Shown in pieces: positions 15,014-23,444 of a DNA stretch of 64,000 bases. The DNA is from an uncultured Roseburia sp. Lineage in GTDB: Bacteria > Bacillota > Clostridia > Lachnospirales > Lachnospiraceae. The position numbers and the translations under genes are program-made. The notes below the pieces were generated by a model, which ran no database searches, was not told the DNA's origin, and saw only the letters and a program-made list of their open reading frames with translations. Location: contig CAJTOI010000003.1 in NCBI GenBank assembly GCA_910577925.1, forward strand, positions 1 through 64,000, written 5' to 3'. Each line of letters begins with the position of its first letter. The stretch's first letter is position 1.

Positions 15014-17638
15014 TTGAAGAAATACACAAGACGGCATTACCCGCTGCTTTTGACGGCTATATTTGTGATCGCGGCAGCGGCAAGCGTACCGCGGGGATGC
15101 GTGTACGGTTCGACGACGGACTGGCTGCCTCAGCATATTGCGCTGGCGGAGACGATACGGGCGGCCTGTGCAAAGCAGGGGACGCTGCTCCCGGCGTTTT
15201 TGCCGCTCGGCGGGGGCAGCAACGGATTTTTATTTTCGTATTACGGCTATCTGCGGCCGGATATTCTGATCGGCTGCGTTTTACAGCGGGTGCCGATGCT
15301 GTTTCTTGTCATCGGATATATGCTGGCCGGCTATCTCGCTTCCGTGCTGCTGTTTTACCGCCTCCTTCTCGATGACGGGCAAAAGGAGTTTGCGGCTTTC
15401 TGGGGGAGCGTGCTTTTTCTGTTTGCGGCATGTTTTTTCCACACGCACAGGCAGGTGATGTTTGTCAGCTATATGCCGTTCCTGCTCGCGGCGCTTCGCG
15501 CGGTAAAGCGCAGGAAATACGGGTGGGCGACGCTGTGTCTGGCGCTCACATACTGCAATAGCTTTTATTATGCGGCGGCGGTTTTAGCCGCGCTCGGCTG
15601 GTATTGGTACCGGGAAGAGGGGAGCGCATTTTTCCGGCCGTATGTCAGGGCGGCAGCGCTCTCCGCGGGACTTGCCGCGCCGCTGCTGATTCCAACGGGA
15701 CTGGCGATATTAGAGCACCAGAGAGAGGGGGCGTCCGTAGGACTTGCGGAGCTTTTGTGCGTGCGGTGGAATTTTTCGTCGCTGCTATATTCCCCCTACG
15801 GGATGGGACTGACCGCGGCGGCGCTCTATGCGCTGTTTCTGGGGCTGGGGAGTCGGCGTCTTCGCGCGGATAGCCTGTGTTATCTCGTATGTGCGGGAGT
15901 CGGCGCGGCCGCGTGGATTTTAAACGGCACGCTGTATGTGAGGGGCAAAATTCTGATTCCGTTTGCGCCGCTTGTGCTGCTGCATTGTGTGCGGGTATTC
16001 GGGCATATACGGGAAGAGACGATGCAAAAAAAGCTGCTTGCGTTTGTGCCGCTTGCGGGCGTGGCCGCGCTGTACGTCGGAAAGGAGCGGTTTTTATGGA
16101 TTGCGGCGGATGTGCTGGTGCTTTTCGGCGTCGTGCTGCTGTCCGGGAAACATTCGTCTGCAAAAGCGCCGTACCTTGTGCTTCTGGTGCTCCCGGCGTG
16201 TTTTTTCCTGCAGACGGCGCAGACGGAGCGGTATGTCAGCAGGGCGGATGCCGCGGAGCTTGTGCGGGGATGGAAGGATGCGGCGCGCGGCGCAGACAGA
16301 GCGGAGCTTTACCGCGCGGACAGTATCGCGTCCCCGCTGAATACGTGCAACAGCACCCTGGGGGACCGGCAGAGAAGCACGATGTATTCGTCGGTATTCA
16401 ATGACGCGTATGCGAGGTTTTATTATGACGTGCTGCTGACGCCGGTTTCCTGCAATAACCGTATGGCGATTCTTGCGGCGGACAATCCGTTTCTGCTGCA
16501 TTTTATGGGGGTGCGCTATCTGGAGACCGACGGTCGGGCGCCGGATGGCTACCGCGTCACCGGGCAGCGGGGCGACGGCGTGACGGCGGAGAATGATGCG
16601 GTGCTGCCGACGGCGTATCTGACGGAGGACGCAATCGACGAAGAAACGTTTGACGCGCTGGACGCATACGGCAGACTCGACGCGCTGATGCGGACCACGG
16701 TCGCTGATGCGGCCGCTGCCGGGGCGGCGTACGGCGATGAGAGCGCAGGTGAACCGGGACAGGCAGCGTTTGCAAAACAGGGACAATTCCGGAGTAAAAT
16801 GGAACCGTATGAGCCGGTATTTGAGGATGCCGTGCTGCCGGAGGGGCTCTCGATCGTGCAGACGGAACCGGGAGTCTATGAGATTTCGGCGGAGCGGGAG
16901 AGCAGACTCGCGCTTCGGTTTCGGACCGGCATTCGGGAAGAGATTCTGCTGCTGTCGTTTGCGGTTGAAAATGAGCGGTCCGGGGCGGTCATAATTGACA
17001 TCAACGGAATCCGCAATAAGCTTTCCGGAAAAAGCGCGCCCTATCCGAACGGGAACAAGGAGTTTCACTATCAGTTTTCGGAATCGGATGCGGACGGCGT
17101 CGATGCGCTCGAAGTCGTGTTTTCAAAAGGGAAATATAAGATTTCAAATGTGCAGTGGCATACCTATGACAAGAAGCTGTTTTGCGAGAAGCGGATTGAA
17201 ACCGTGCGGCCTGTGCAGACGGCGGGAAATGAGGTTTTATCCTGCGCGGCAGAGGTCGGCCGGGCCAGACTGTTTGTGACGTCGATCCCGGTACAGAAAG
17301 GCATGAGGCTGTTTGTGGACGGGGAGGAGACAACGCTTCTGACGGTGAATAAGGTATTTGCGGGGGCGGTGCTGCCGGAGGGTGAGCATCGGATCGCGCT
17401 GGTATTTGAGCCGCCGGGACTGCGCGCGGGATATGTGATCGGCGTGTTTGCGGCGTGCGTGGCCGCGGCGGGAGCGGCGGCCGGGCGAAAGGAAAGGTCT
17501 GCGGTACCTTCGACGAACAAGGGCACACACGGTCAGGGCAGAATAAATTTTGCGTCCTGTATCGTTACCCTCACTTCGCGTACGCCCTGTACGCGGCGCT
17601 CGAGTGCCTTGCAGGACACAAAATTTTTTTCTGCCTGA
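15014..17638 (+). CDS. YfhO-family multi-spanning membrane protein, C-terminus altered
   Basis: This is an ~874-residue protein. The N-terminal half holds about ten to twelve membrane helices with GGGSNGFLFSYYGYLRPD, CNSFYYAAA and similar blocks typical of YfhO (GT-C-like glycosyltransferase fold). The C-terminal half is a large soluble domain ending in ...KGMRLFVDGEETTLL and a final helix. In other bacteria YfhO glycosylates lipoteichoic acid; the role here is inferred. The start is TTG 15014, eight bases after GGAGG; earlier in-frame codons would overlap the promoter. The last ~45 codons, from about 17503, lie inside the cloverleaf repeat and carry no membrane-protein character, so the native stop has probably been replaced. 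Confidence 0.8.
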   Translation: MKKYTRRHYPLLLTAIFVIAAAASVPRGCVYGSTTDWLPQHIALAETIRAACAKQGTLLPAFLPLGGGSNGFLFSYYGYLRPDILIGCVLQRVPMLFLVIGYMLAGYLASVLLFYRLLLDDGQKEFAAFWGSVLFLFAACFFHTHRQVMFVSYMPFLLAALRAVKRRKYGWATLCLALTYCNSFYYAAAVLAALGWYWYREEGSAFFRPYVRAAALSAGLAAPLLIPTGLAILEHQREGASVGLAELLCVRWNFSSLLYSPYGMGLTAAALYALFLGLGSRRLRADSLCYLVCAGVGAAAWILNGTLYVRGKILIPFAPLVLLHCVRVFGHIREETMQKKLLAFVPLAGVAALYVGKERFLWIAADVLVLFGVVLLSGKHSSAKAPYLVLLVLPACFFLQTAQTERYVSRADAAELVRGWKDAARGADRAELYRADSIASPLNTCNSTLGDRQRSTMYSSVFNDAYARFYYDVLLTPVSCNNRMAILAADNPFLLHFMGVRYLETDGRAPDGYRVTGQRGDGVTAENDAVLPTAYLTEDAIDEETFDALDAYGRLDALMRTTVADAAAAGAAYGDESAGEPGQAAFAKQGQFRSKMEPYEPVFEDAVLPEGLSIVQTEPGVYEISAERESRLALRFRTGIREEILLLSFAVENERSGAVIIDINGIRNKLSGKSAPYPNGNKEFHYQFSESDADGVDALEVVFSKGKYKISNVQWHTYDKKLFCEKRIETVRPVQTAGNEVLSCAAEVGRARLFVTSIPVQKGMRLFVDGEETTLLTVNKVFAGAVLPEGEHRIALVFEPPGLRAGYVIGVFAACVAAAGAAAGRKERSAVPSTNKGTHGQGRINFASCIVTLTSRTPCTRRSSALQDTKFFSA

Positions 17639-17783
17639 CTCTTCGACCTCAAGCGGAGATAATTTCAGCATTTTCAAGGCAGACAATTGAGGCGTACTGG
17701 ACGTACGCCGATTGAGGATAACGAAGAAAATGCTGAAATTATCACGCTTTGAGGCGTGTATGCCCTTGTTCATCGAAGGTACC
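17503..17783. repeat. 281-bp cloverleaf of nested inverted repeats (MITE-like or structured-RNA element)
   Basis: The outer arms 17503-17530 and 17756-17783 are inverted repeats matching at 26 of 28 positions, and both ends carry GGTACC. Inside lie two independent hairpins. Hairpin A pairs 17532-17560 with 17610-17639 (about 25 of 28, one bulge) and has a GCGTAC/GTACGC tip. Hairpin B pairs 17658-17675 with 17726-17743 perfectly over 18 bp, extends outward through CTCAAGCG/CGCTTTGAG, and has a GGCGTAC/GTACGCC tip. Together they form a three-way junction using almost every base. The mismatches look like drift in once perfect arms. The left arm is read as the 3' end of the YfhO-type gene. No transposase is encoded. 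I know no named family for it. Confidence 0.85.
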
Positions 17784-17812
17784 TTCGGAAAATACAGAAG
17801 AAAAACAGAGGA

Positions 17813-17842
17813 TTGATTTTCCAAGTGCGGATTTGATATGAT
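17813..17842 (+). promoter_or_regulatory. Predicted sigma-A promoter for the GNAT gene
   Basis: TTGATT and TATGAT are separated by 18 bp, 48 bp upstream of the chosen GNAT start, just outside the cloverleaf element. Confidence 0.5.
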
Positions 17843-17889
17843 AAAGGCAAAATATGCCGCAAGCGCATACCGAAACGGAGAGAACAGCT

Positions 17890-18438
17890 ATGAGATTTCA
17901 TGATGACAGCAATGAAAAACAGGGAAAAGATATTTCGGAAAGATATGAATTTCGGGATATCCGGAAGGAGGAGGCGGAACGGGCCGCAGAGATTGAGCGG
18001 ATCTGTTTTCCGCCGAATGAGGCGTGCTCAGAGGAGCATATGCGGGAGCGGATCGAAAAAGCGCCGGAATTGTTTCTGGCGGCGGTGGACAGACAGACCG
18101 GCGGGATGGCGGGCTTTCTGAACGGCCTTGCGACGGATGAGGATTCGTTCCGGGATGAATTTTTTACGGATGCGGGTCTGCATAATCCGGCCGGAAGCAA
18201 CATTATGCTGCTGGGACTTGACGTGCTGCCGCAGCACCGCGGGCAGGGGCTTGCGGGGGAGCTGGTCGCTCAATATGTGAGACGGGAGCGAGAGCGGGGC
18301 AGAAAGATGCTTTTGCTCACATGCCTGCAGGGAAAGGTAAAGATGTATGAAAAGATGGGATTTACCGACCGCGGAATCGCTGATTCTGCGTGGGGCAAAG
18401 AAGAGTGGCATGAGATGAGCCGCAGAATCGAAGCATAG
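17890..18438 (+). CDS. GNAT family N-acetyltransferase
   Basis: This is a 182-residue acetyltransferase. The acetyl-CoA pyrophosphate loop is seen as LPQHRGQGLAGELV, preceded by the LLGLDVL strand and followed by the KMYEKMGF helix-strand typical of GNAT folds. Start ATG 17890 has GGAGAG eight bases upstream; an earlier ATG at 17854 lies only about a dozen bases after the predicted promoter. Substrate is unknown. It stands alone between the cloverleaf repeat and a hairpin at 18483. Confidence 0.88.
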   Translation: MRFHDDSNEKQGKDISERYEFRDIRKEEAERAAEIERICFPPNEACSEEHMRERIEKAPELFLAAVDRQTGGMAGFLNGLATDEDSFRDEFFTDAGLHNPAGSNIMLLGLDVLPQHRGQGLAGELVAQYVRRERERGRKMLLLTCLQGKVKMYEKMGFTDRGIADSAWGKEEWHEMSRRIEA

Positions 18439-18482
18439 GGAAGGGATGCGGTTTTGTCGGAGCAAAGGTTGTATGTGACATA

Positions 18483-18511
18483 GGGGCGGCAGCTCATCAG
18501 GCTGTCGCCCC
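18483..18511 (+). terminator. Hairpin downstream of the GNAT gene (terminator-like)
   Basis: An 11-bp stem (GGGGCGGCAGC with GCTGTCGCCCC, one G-T pair) and a 7-nt loop lie between the convergent GNAT and XRE genes. There is no clear T-run, so intrinsic termination is uncertain. Confidence 0.45.
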
Positions 18512-18532
18512 CTGACTACTTACCAATGAAAA

Positions 18533-19006
18533 TCAGTTTTTCTGTCTATTAGTAAAATTCTTTGCCCAAATAATTATAACGATTGCTGTTGCAACGAAAA
18601 ACTCTGCAAAAATTACAGGTTTCCCCCATACTTCCCATTCTAAAGAGAAAAAGTAGTAATGTTCTACTAAGAATGCCGCAAAGAATACGAAATAAATTGC
18701 AACCGAATATAAAATGTTTTTAAAAATTTTTGTGCGTGTTTGCTCCCTGCTTAACAGCTGCTTTTGTTGCAGCTCCAGCATATCTGTCTTAACGGATAAC
18801 TCATCTATTTCTGACGGTTTCAACAGATAATCCAGTGTTACATTAAATGCCTTGCTCAATGCAACAATCTTTTCTACTTCGGGTATAACTTGCCCGCTTT
18901 CCCATTTTGAAATAGACTGTCTGGAAACATTTAACTGCTCGGCTAACTGCTCCTGCGTCAATTCTCTGCCTTTGCGTAGTGCGATAAGTTTTTCTGAAAA
19001 TTCCAT
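18533..19006 (-). CDS. XRE-family regulator with C-terminal membrane helices
   Basis: This is a 157-residue protein. Residues ~5-60 form a Cro/C1-type helix-turn-helix (LTQEQLAEQLNVSRQSISKW followed by ESGQVIPE). A linker with QQKQLLSREQ leads to two predicted membrane helices near 98-118 and 128-148. Such membrane-tethered XRE regulators are common in Firmicutes and usually control a neighbouring transporter or stress gene. None is obvious here. AAAGGAGG precedes ATG 19006. It is AT-richer than its neighbours. Confidence 0.85.
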   Translation of the reverse strand: MEFSEKLIALRKGRELTQEQLAEQLNVSRQSISKWESGQVIPEVEKIVALSKAFNVTLDYLLKPSEIDELSVKTDMLELQQKQLLSREQTRTKIFKNILYSVAIYFVFFAAFLVEHYYFFSLEWEVWGKPVIFAEFFVATAIVIIIWAKNFTNRQKN

Positions 19007-19359
19007 ATGGATACCTCCTTTGATTTTGTGTCCTTATTCTACCTCAAAACACATTTGCACGCTATCAAGACAGCTTTACATTTGCATGGCAAATAATAGA
19101 ACGTAAGGGCTTTTTGCAAATCCTAACTATCATTTGAAGAACTAATCGAAAGTGATATAAAAGAACTTGAAGCCGAGGTTATGCAGTTGGTGTAATCAGC
19201 AAAACAATTTAATATAAAAAACAGCGTAAAGGCGCATGGAACAGTAAATTGTAAACCATGCGTTTTTTTGCGCCCAAAAGGAGGAATATGAAGATTTGAT
19301 GATTGCCTCTGTTACCTGCAGACCGACATTGCATACAGTATGGATGCTCCGGGATGCGG
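19007..19359. other. Gene-poor interval with a possible 3' gene remnant
   Basis: No intact gene is seen. A plus-strand frame at about 19132-19194 reads FEELIESDIKELEAEVMQLV and a stop. It has no start and looks like the last codons of a lost gene, and the terminator at 19233 fits it. The remaining sequence on either side holds nothing recognisable apart from the upstream region of the XRE gene. Confidence 0.4.
19233..19269 (+). terminator. Rho-independent terminator of a lost upstream gene
   Basis: CGCATGG and CCATGCG arms flank a 16-nt partly self-complementary loop, followed by seven Ts. The only plus-strand coding trace before it is the remnant ending near 19194. Confidence 0.6.
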
Positions 19360-20223
19360 TCAGGATTTTGAAACCGTTTTCCGGTAAGCGGAGGGCGAGA
19401 AGCCCTTCTGCCTGCGGAACACGCGGCTGAAGTACAGAGGATTTTCATAGCCGACAATCCGTCCGATTTCGGTCACGGTGTACTTGGTGGTTTCCAGCAG
19501 CATCTGTGCATTTGTGATGCGGACGGAGACGATGTACTGCATGGGAGTGGAGCCGGTATAGTCTTTGAAATTGCGGATAAACCAGCTTACGCTCATGCCG
19601 CGGGATGCCGCATAGTTCTGAATGCTGATATCGGAATTATAATTATCATTAAAATACTGTGCTGCCAGGTCCATCTCGCTGTCGAGATATTCGTTTTTGA
19701 GGACGCGCTGTTTGGAGAGCTGTCTGTGCAGGAGAATGAAGAGATGGCGGAGAAGCATTGCAAGCATCTCTTCGTAGTCCGCCTGATGGCGCTGGAGCTC
19801 GGATATCATTTTTTTAAATATTCTTACATATTCCAGGGAAGTGCCCGCATACACGACGCGCATATCGTCCGTGATGCCGTAGCTTCTGAGGATATTCTTA
19901 ACATTTCCGCCCGTAAAATGGACCCAGTATACCTCGGTCTGATCGGTGGCGTAATACTCGTATTTCTGAAATTCTTTCGGTCTGTAGATCACCATATTGC
20001 CGGCAGGGACGATCGTATCGTTTTGGGCGCTGCCGAAATGAAAATGTGCGGTGCCGGCAGAGACATAGATGATCTGGAAATCCAGTCTTCCCCTGGGCCG
20101 GTACGTGGGCAGCTTCGGATGCGTGTGCAGGCGGTACGTGCCGCAGCTTCCGACGATCAGGGGTCTTGATTTATCTTTGAAATCGATAAGCGAATTGTGC
20201 AGATATCCCGAATTTAGATACAT
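19360..20223 (-). CDS. AraC-family transcriptional regulator of the lactose-type locus
   Basis: This is a 287-residue regulator. The N-terminal ~150 residues form a cupin-like sugar-sensing domain (LDFQIIYVSAGTAHFHF, then PAGNMVIYRP). The C-terminal ~100 residues hold the two AraC helix-turn-helix motifs, with ISIQNYAASRGMSVSWFIRN and VTEIGRIVGYENPLYFSRVF. GGGAGG precedes ATG 20223. It is divergent from the beta-galactosidase gene across 156 bp, so it most likely controls that gene and the GPH symporter in response to a sugar. That control is inference from position. Confidence 0.9.
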   Translation of the reverse strand: MYLNSGYLHNSLIDFKDKSRPLIVGSCGTYRLHTHPKLPTYRPRGRLDFQIIYVSAGTAHFHFGSAQNDTIVPAGNMVIYRPKEFQKYEYYATDQTEVYWVHFTGGNVKNILRSYGITDDMRVVYAGTSLEYVRIFKKMISELQRHQADYEEMLAMLLRHLFILLHRQLSKQRVLKNEYLDSEMDLAAQYFNDNYNSDISIQNYAASRGMSVSWFIRNFKDYTGSTPMQYIVSVRITNAQMLLETTKYTVTEIGRIVGYENPLYFSRVFRRQKGFSPSAYRKTVSKS

Positions 20224-20253
20224 ATGCGGCGCCTCCCGGTGGTTGATACCTAT

Positions 20254-20282
20254 ATAGTATCATTTTGTGCATGTTTTGTCTA
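20254..20282 (-). promoter_or_regulatory. Predicted promoter for the AraC regulator gene
   Basis: Reading the minus strand, TAGACA and TACTAT are separated by 17 bp, about 30 bp upstream of the AraC start codon. Confidence 0.45.
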
Positions 20283-20379
20283 ATTGTATTTATGGACTTT
20301 GTCGGCTTAAAATCCTAGAATAAAATCACAGAATACATCGACAGAACAAAAAAGTGTATATTGAAAGGAGGGCGCAAAA

Positions 20380-23300
20380 ATGATCGTACCGAGATACTAC
20401 GAGAATCTTAACGTTCTGCACGACAAAACGATGCCGGCGCGGGCATATTATGTTCCGGCCTCAGCGAGAATGGATGATCCTGTGGAGCAGAGGGAGGAAT
20501 CGGACCGCCTGCAGCTTTTAAACGGAAGCTGGAAGTTCCGGTATTTTGCGAGTATCTATGATGTGACGGATGCATTTTATGAGCAGGAGTATGACGTTTC
20601 GGGTTTTGACGGGATAACCGTTCCCGGGGTCTGGCAGACGGCGGGGTATGATACCCACCAGTATACGAATATCAGGTATCCGTTTCCCTTTGACCCGCCG
20701 TATGTTCCGCACGATATCCCGTGCGGCGCATATGTCCGTGAGTTTGACTACCGGCCGGACGGGCGTGCGCCAAAGGCATACTTAAATTTTGAGGGCGTGG
20801 ATTCCTGTTTCTATGTGTGGATCAACGGGGTTTATGTGGGGTACAGTCAGGTGTCTCACGCGACGAGCGAGTTTGACGTGACCGGGATGCTCTGGGAGGG
20901 AAAAAACAGAATCGCAGTGCTTGTCCTGAAATGGTGCGACGGCAGCTACCTCGAGGATCAGGATAAGTTTCGGATGAGCGGGATTTTCGGGGACGTTTAT
21001 CTGCTGAAACGTCCTGTCCGGCATATCCGGGATTACCGCATCACATCATCCGCCGCAGACGGGCGCGGGAAGATAAAGCTGGATTTTTTTTACGAAGGTT
21101 CCCCGGTCGACACAAAGGTATCCGTCTATGACGGGGGGATGCGGCCGGTGGCTTCGGGCGCGGCATGGGCGGGCAGTCTCTTGCTGGAGATTGACGATCC
21201 GAAGCCGTGGAGTGCGGAATGTCCCTACCTGTATACGGTTGTCATCGAGACGGAACATGAGGTGATTACGGATTATGCGGGATTTCGGAGGATTGAGATA
21301 AAGGACGGCGTGTTTTACTTTAACGGACAGAATACCAAGCTTCACGGCGTCAACCGCCATGACAGTGACCCGGTCACGGGTCCCGCTGTCGGGATAGAGC
21401 AGATTATGAGGGACCTTACCATGATGAAGCGGCATAATTTTAATGCCGTCCGCTCGAGCCATTATCCCAACGCACCCTATTTTTATCAGCTGTGCGACAG
21501 GTACGGGTTTATGGTGATTGACGAGGCGGATCTTGAGGCGCACGGTCCGTTTCTGCTGTATTACAGCGAGGATACCGATGATAACCGATTCCGGCGCTGG
21601 AATGAGACAATTGCGGATGACCCGAAGTGGGAGGGCGCGATTTTAGACCGTGTGCAGCGCATGGCGGAGCGGGACAAAAACCGTCCCTGCATCATCATGT
21701 GGTCGATGGGAAACGAGAGCGCATACGGCTGTAATTTCGAGCGGGCGCTGCAGTGGACAAAGGCGTTTGACGCGGAGCGTATCACCCATTACGAGAGCGC
21801 GAGATACCGCAATTATGACAAGGTTTATGACTATGCGAATCTGGATCTGTACAGCAGGATGTATCCCGCCGTCGGGGAAATTGAGGAGTATCTGCAAAGA
21901 GAGGCGGGCAAACCGTTTCTGCTCGTGGAATACAGCCATTCGATGGGGAACGGGCCGGGGGACCTGGAGGATTATTTTCAGATGACGCAGAAGTATGACG
22001 CCATGTGCGGCGGCTTTGTCTGGGAGTGGTGCGACCACGCCGTCGATATGGGGCGGGCGGAAAACGGAAAAGTAAAGTATTTTTACGGGGGAGATTTCGG
22101 CGAGACCGTTCATGACGGGAATTTCTGCGTGGATGGGCTTGTCTATCCGGACCGCACCCCGCACACGGGACTTCTGGAATATAAAAATGTACACCGCCCG
22201 GCGCGGGTAGTCTCCTGCGATGTGAAGGAGAAGCGGTTGAGGATTCACAATTATCTGGATTTTACGGATCTGAAGGATTATGCGGTGCTGCGCTATGCGG
22301 TGACCTGCGACGGCATCCGCGTGCAGGCGGGGACGCTTCCTGCGGTTTCCGTCGCGCCGCACGGGGAGGCGGACATAAAACTGGATATCACGGTTCCGAA
22401 GGCGGGCCGGGTCTACTTAATGGTTACCTATGAGCTTTTGAAAGATATGCCGCTGATGCCCGCCGGACACATACTCGGCTTTGATGAAATCCCGCTTGCA
22501 AATGAGGACGGGAGAAATCAGACCGCCTTAAAGTGGCTGCGGGAGGAACGCGGTACGGGGACGGCTCCGGAGGTGACGGAGACAGACAGCGGCGTGATTT
22601 TACGGGGAAAAGGGTTTACATATGCATACAGCAGAAAAAGCGGACTGTTTGAAAGCCTCCGGTATGCCGGCAGAGAATATCTGGATCGTCCGATGGAACT
22701 GAATCTCTGGAGGGCGCCCACGGATAACGACATGTATGTAAAGCCTGCGTGGGAGAAAGCATGTTACAGAGAAGCGTATACGAGCGCCCGCGGGACTGTG
22801 GTGGAGCGGTATAAGGACAGAGTGGTGATCCGGGGGAATCTATCGGTTTTGGCTGCGTCGGTTCAGCGGATTATGGATGTCGGGGCCGTCTGGACGGTGG
22901 ATAACGGCGGGGGAATACGATGTGCGCTTGAGGTCTGTAAAAACGGGGAATTTCCGGAATTGCCGAGGTTCGGCGTGCGTCTTTTCCTTGACAACAGGCT
23001 CTGTAATGTCTCCTATTACGGGTACGGCCCGATGGAGAGCTACCGCGATAAGCACAGGGCCGCAAGCCACGGACTGTACCGCTGCGGCATCGAGGAGCTG
23101 CACGAGGATTATATCCGCCCGCAGGAAAACGGAAGCCGTTTTGACTGCGATTATGTGGAACTCTGCGGCGGAAAGTTTGGTCTGGCGGTGGCATCGGAGC
23201 AAAAATTTTCTTTTCAGTCATCGGTTTACACGCAGGAGGAGCTGGAGCAGAAGGCGCATAATTTTGAGCTGGAGGCGTCGGGAAGCACGGTACTGTGCCT

Positions 23301-23421
23301 CGACTATGCGCAGAACGGGATCGGTTCAAACAGCTGCGGGCCGAAGCTGCGTGACAGATATCGGTTTGACGAAAACCAGTTCCGGTTCGGATTTCGGCTG
23401 GTTCCGTATGTGAAGGGATAA
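20380..23421 (+). CDS. lacZ: GH2 beta-galactosidase (LacZ type)
   Basis: This is a 1013-residue cytoplasmic glycoside hydrolase, the normal length for LacZ. Domain order is an N-terminal jelly roll (VPGVWQTAGYDTHQYTN), two Ig-like domains around a TIM barrel, and a C-terminal beta-galactosidase small chain with the YYGYGPMESYRDK block. The acid/base is Glu446 in WSMGNES and the nucleophile is Glu517 in LLVEYSHSMGNG. The HGVNRHDSDPVTG block is the usual LacZ signature. AAAGGAGGG precedes ATG 20380. It hydrolyses lactose or related beta-galactosides and is followed 23 bp later by a GPH symporter that probably imports the substrate. Confidence 0.95.
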   Translation: MIVPRYYENLNVLHDKTMPARAYYVPASARMDDPVEQREESDRLQLLNGSWKFRYFASIYDVTDAFYEQEYDVSGFDGITVPGVWQTAGYDTHQYTNIRYPFPFDPPYVPHDIPCGAYVREFDYRPDGRAPKAYLNFEGVDSCFYVWINGVYVGYSQVSHATSEFDVTGMLWEGKNRIAVLVLKWCDGSYLEDQDKFRMSGIFGDVYLLKRPVRHIRDYRITSSAADGRGKIKLDFFYEGSPVDTKVSVYDGGMRPVASGAAWAGSLLLEIDDPKPWSAECPYLYTVVIETEHEVITDYAGFRRIEIKDGVFYFNGQNTKLHGVNRHDSDPVTGPAVGIEQIMRDLTMMKRHNFNAVRSSHYPNAPYFYQLCDRYGFMVIDEADLEAHGPFLLYYSEDTDDNRFRRWNETIADDPKWEGAILDRVQRMAERDKNRPCIIMWSMGNESAYGCNFERALQWTKAFDAERITHYESARYRNYDKVYDYANLDLYSRMYPAVGEIEEYLQREAGKPFLLVEYSHSMGNGPGDLEDYFQMTQKYDAMCGGFVWEWCDHAVDMGRAENGKVKYFYGGDFGETVHDGNFCVDGLVYPDRTPHTGLLEYKNVHRPARVVSCDVKEKRLRIHNYLDFTDLKDYAVLRYAVTCDGIRVQAGTLPAVSVAPHGEADIKLDITVPKAGRVYLMVTYELLKDMPLMPAGHILGFDEIPLANEDGRNQTALKWLREERGTGTAPEVTETDSGVILRGKGFTYAYSRKSGLFESLRYAGREYLDRPMELNLWRAPTDNDMYVKPAWEKACYREAYTSARGTVVERYKDRVVIRGNLSVLAASVQRIMDVGAVWTVDNGGGIRCALEVCKNGEFPELPRFGVRLFLDNRLCNVSYYGYGPMESYRDKHRAASHGLYRCGIEELHEDYIRPQENGSRFDCDYVELCGGKFGLAVASEQKFSFQSSVYTQEELEQKAHNFELEASGSTVLCLDYAQNGIGSNSCGPKLRDRYRFDENQFRFGFRLVPYVKG

Positions 23422-23444
23422 AGACAAGATATGGGGGTATTTTT

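Noticed and set aside
16094..17068. Long antisense open frame (324 codons) opposite the YfhO-type gene
   Set aside because: Arg/Pro-rich translation with no motif, produced by GC-rich codon bias of the real gene on the other strand.
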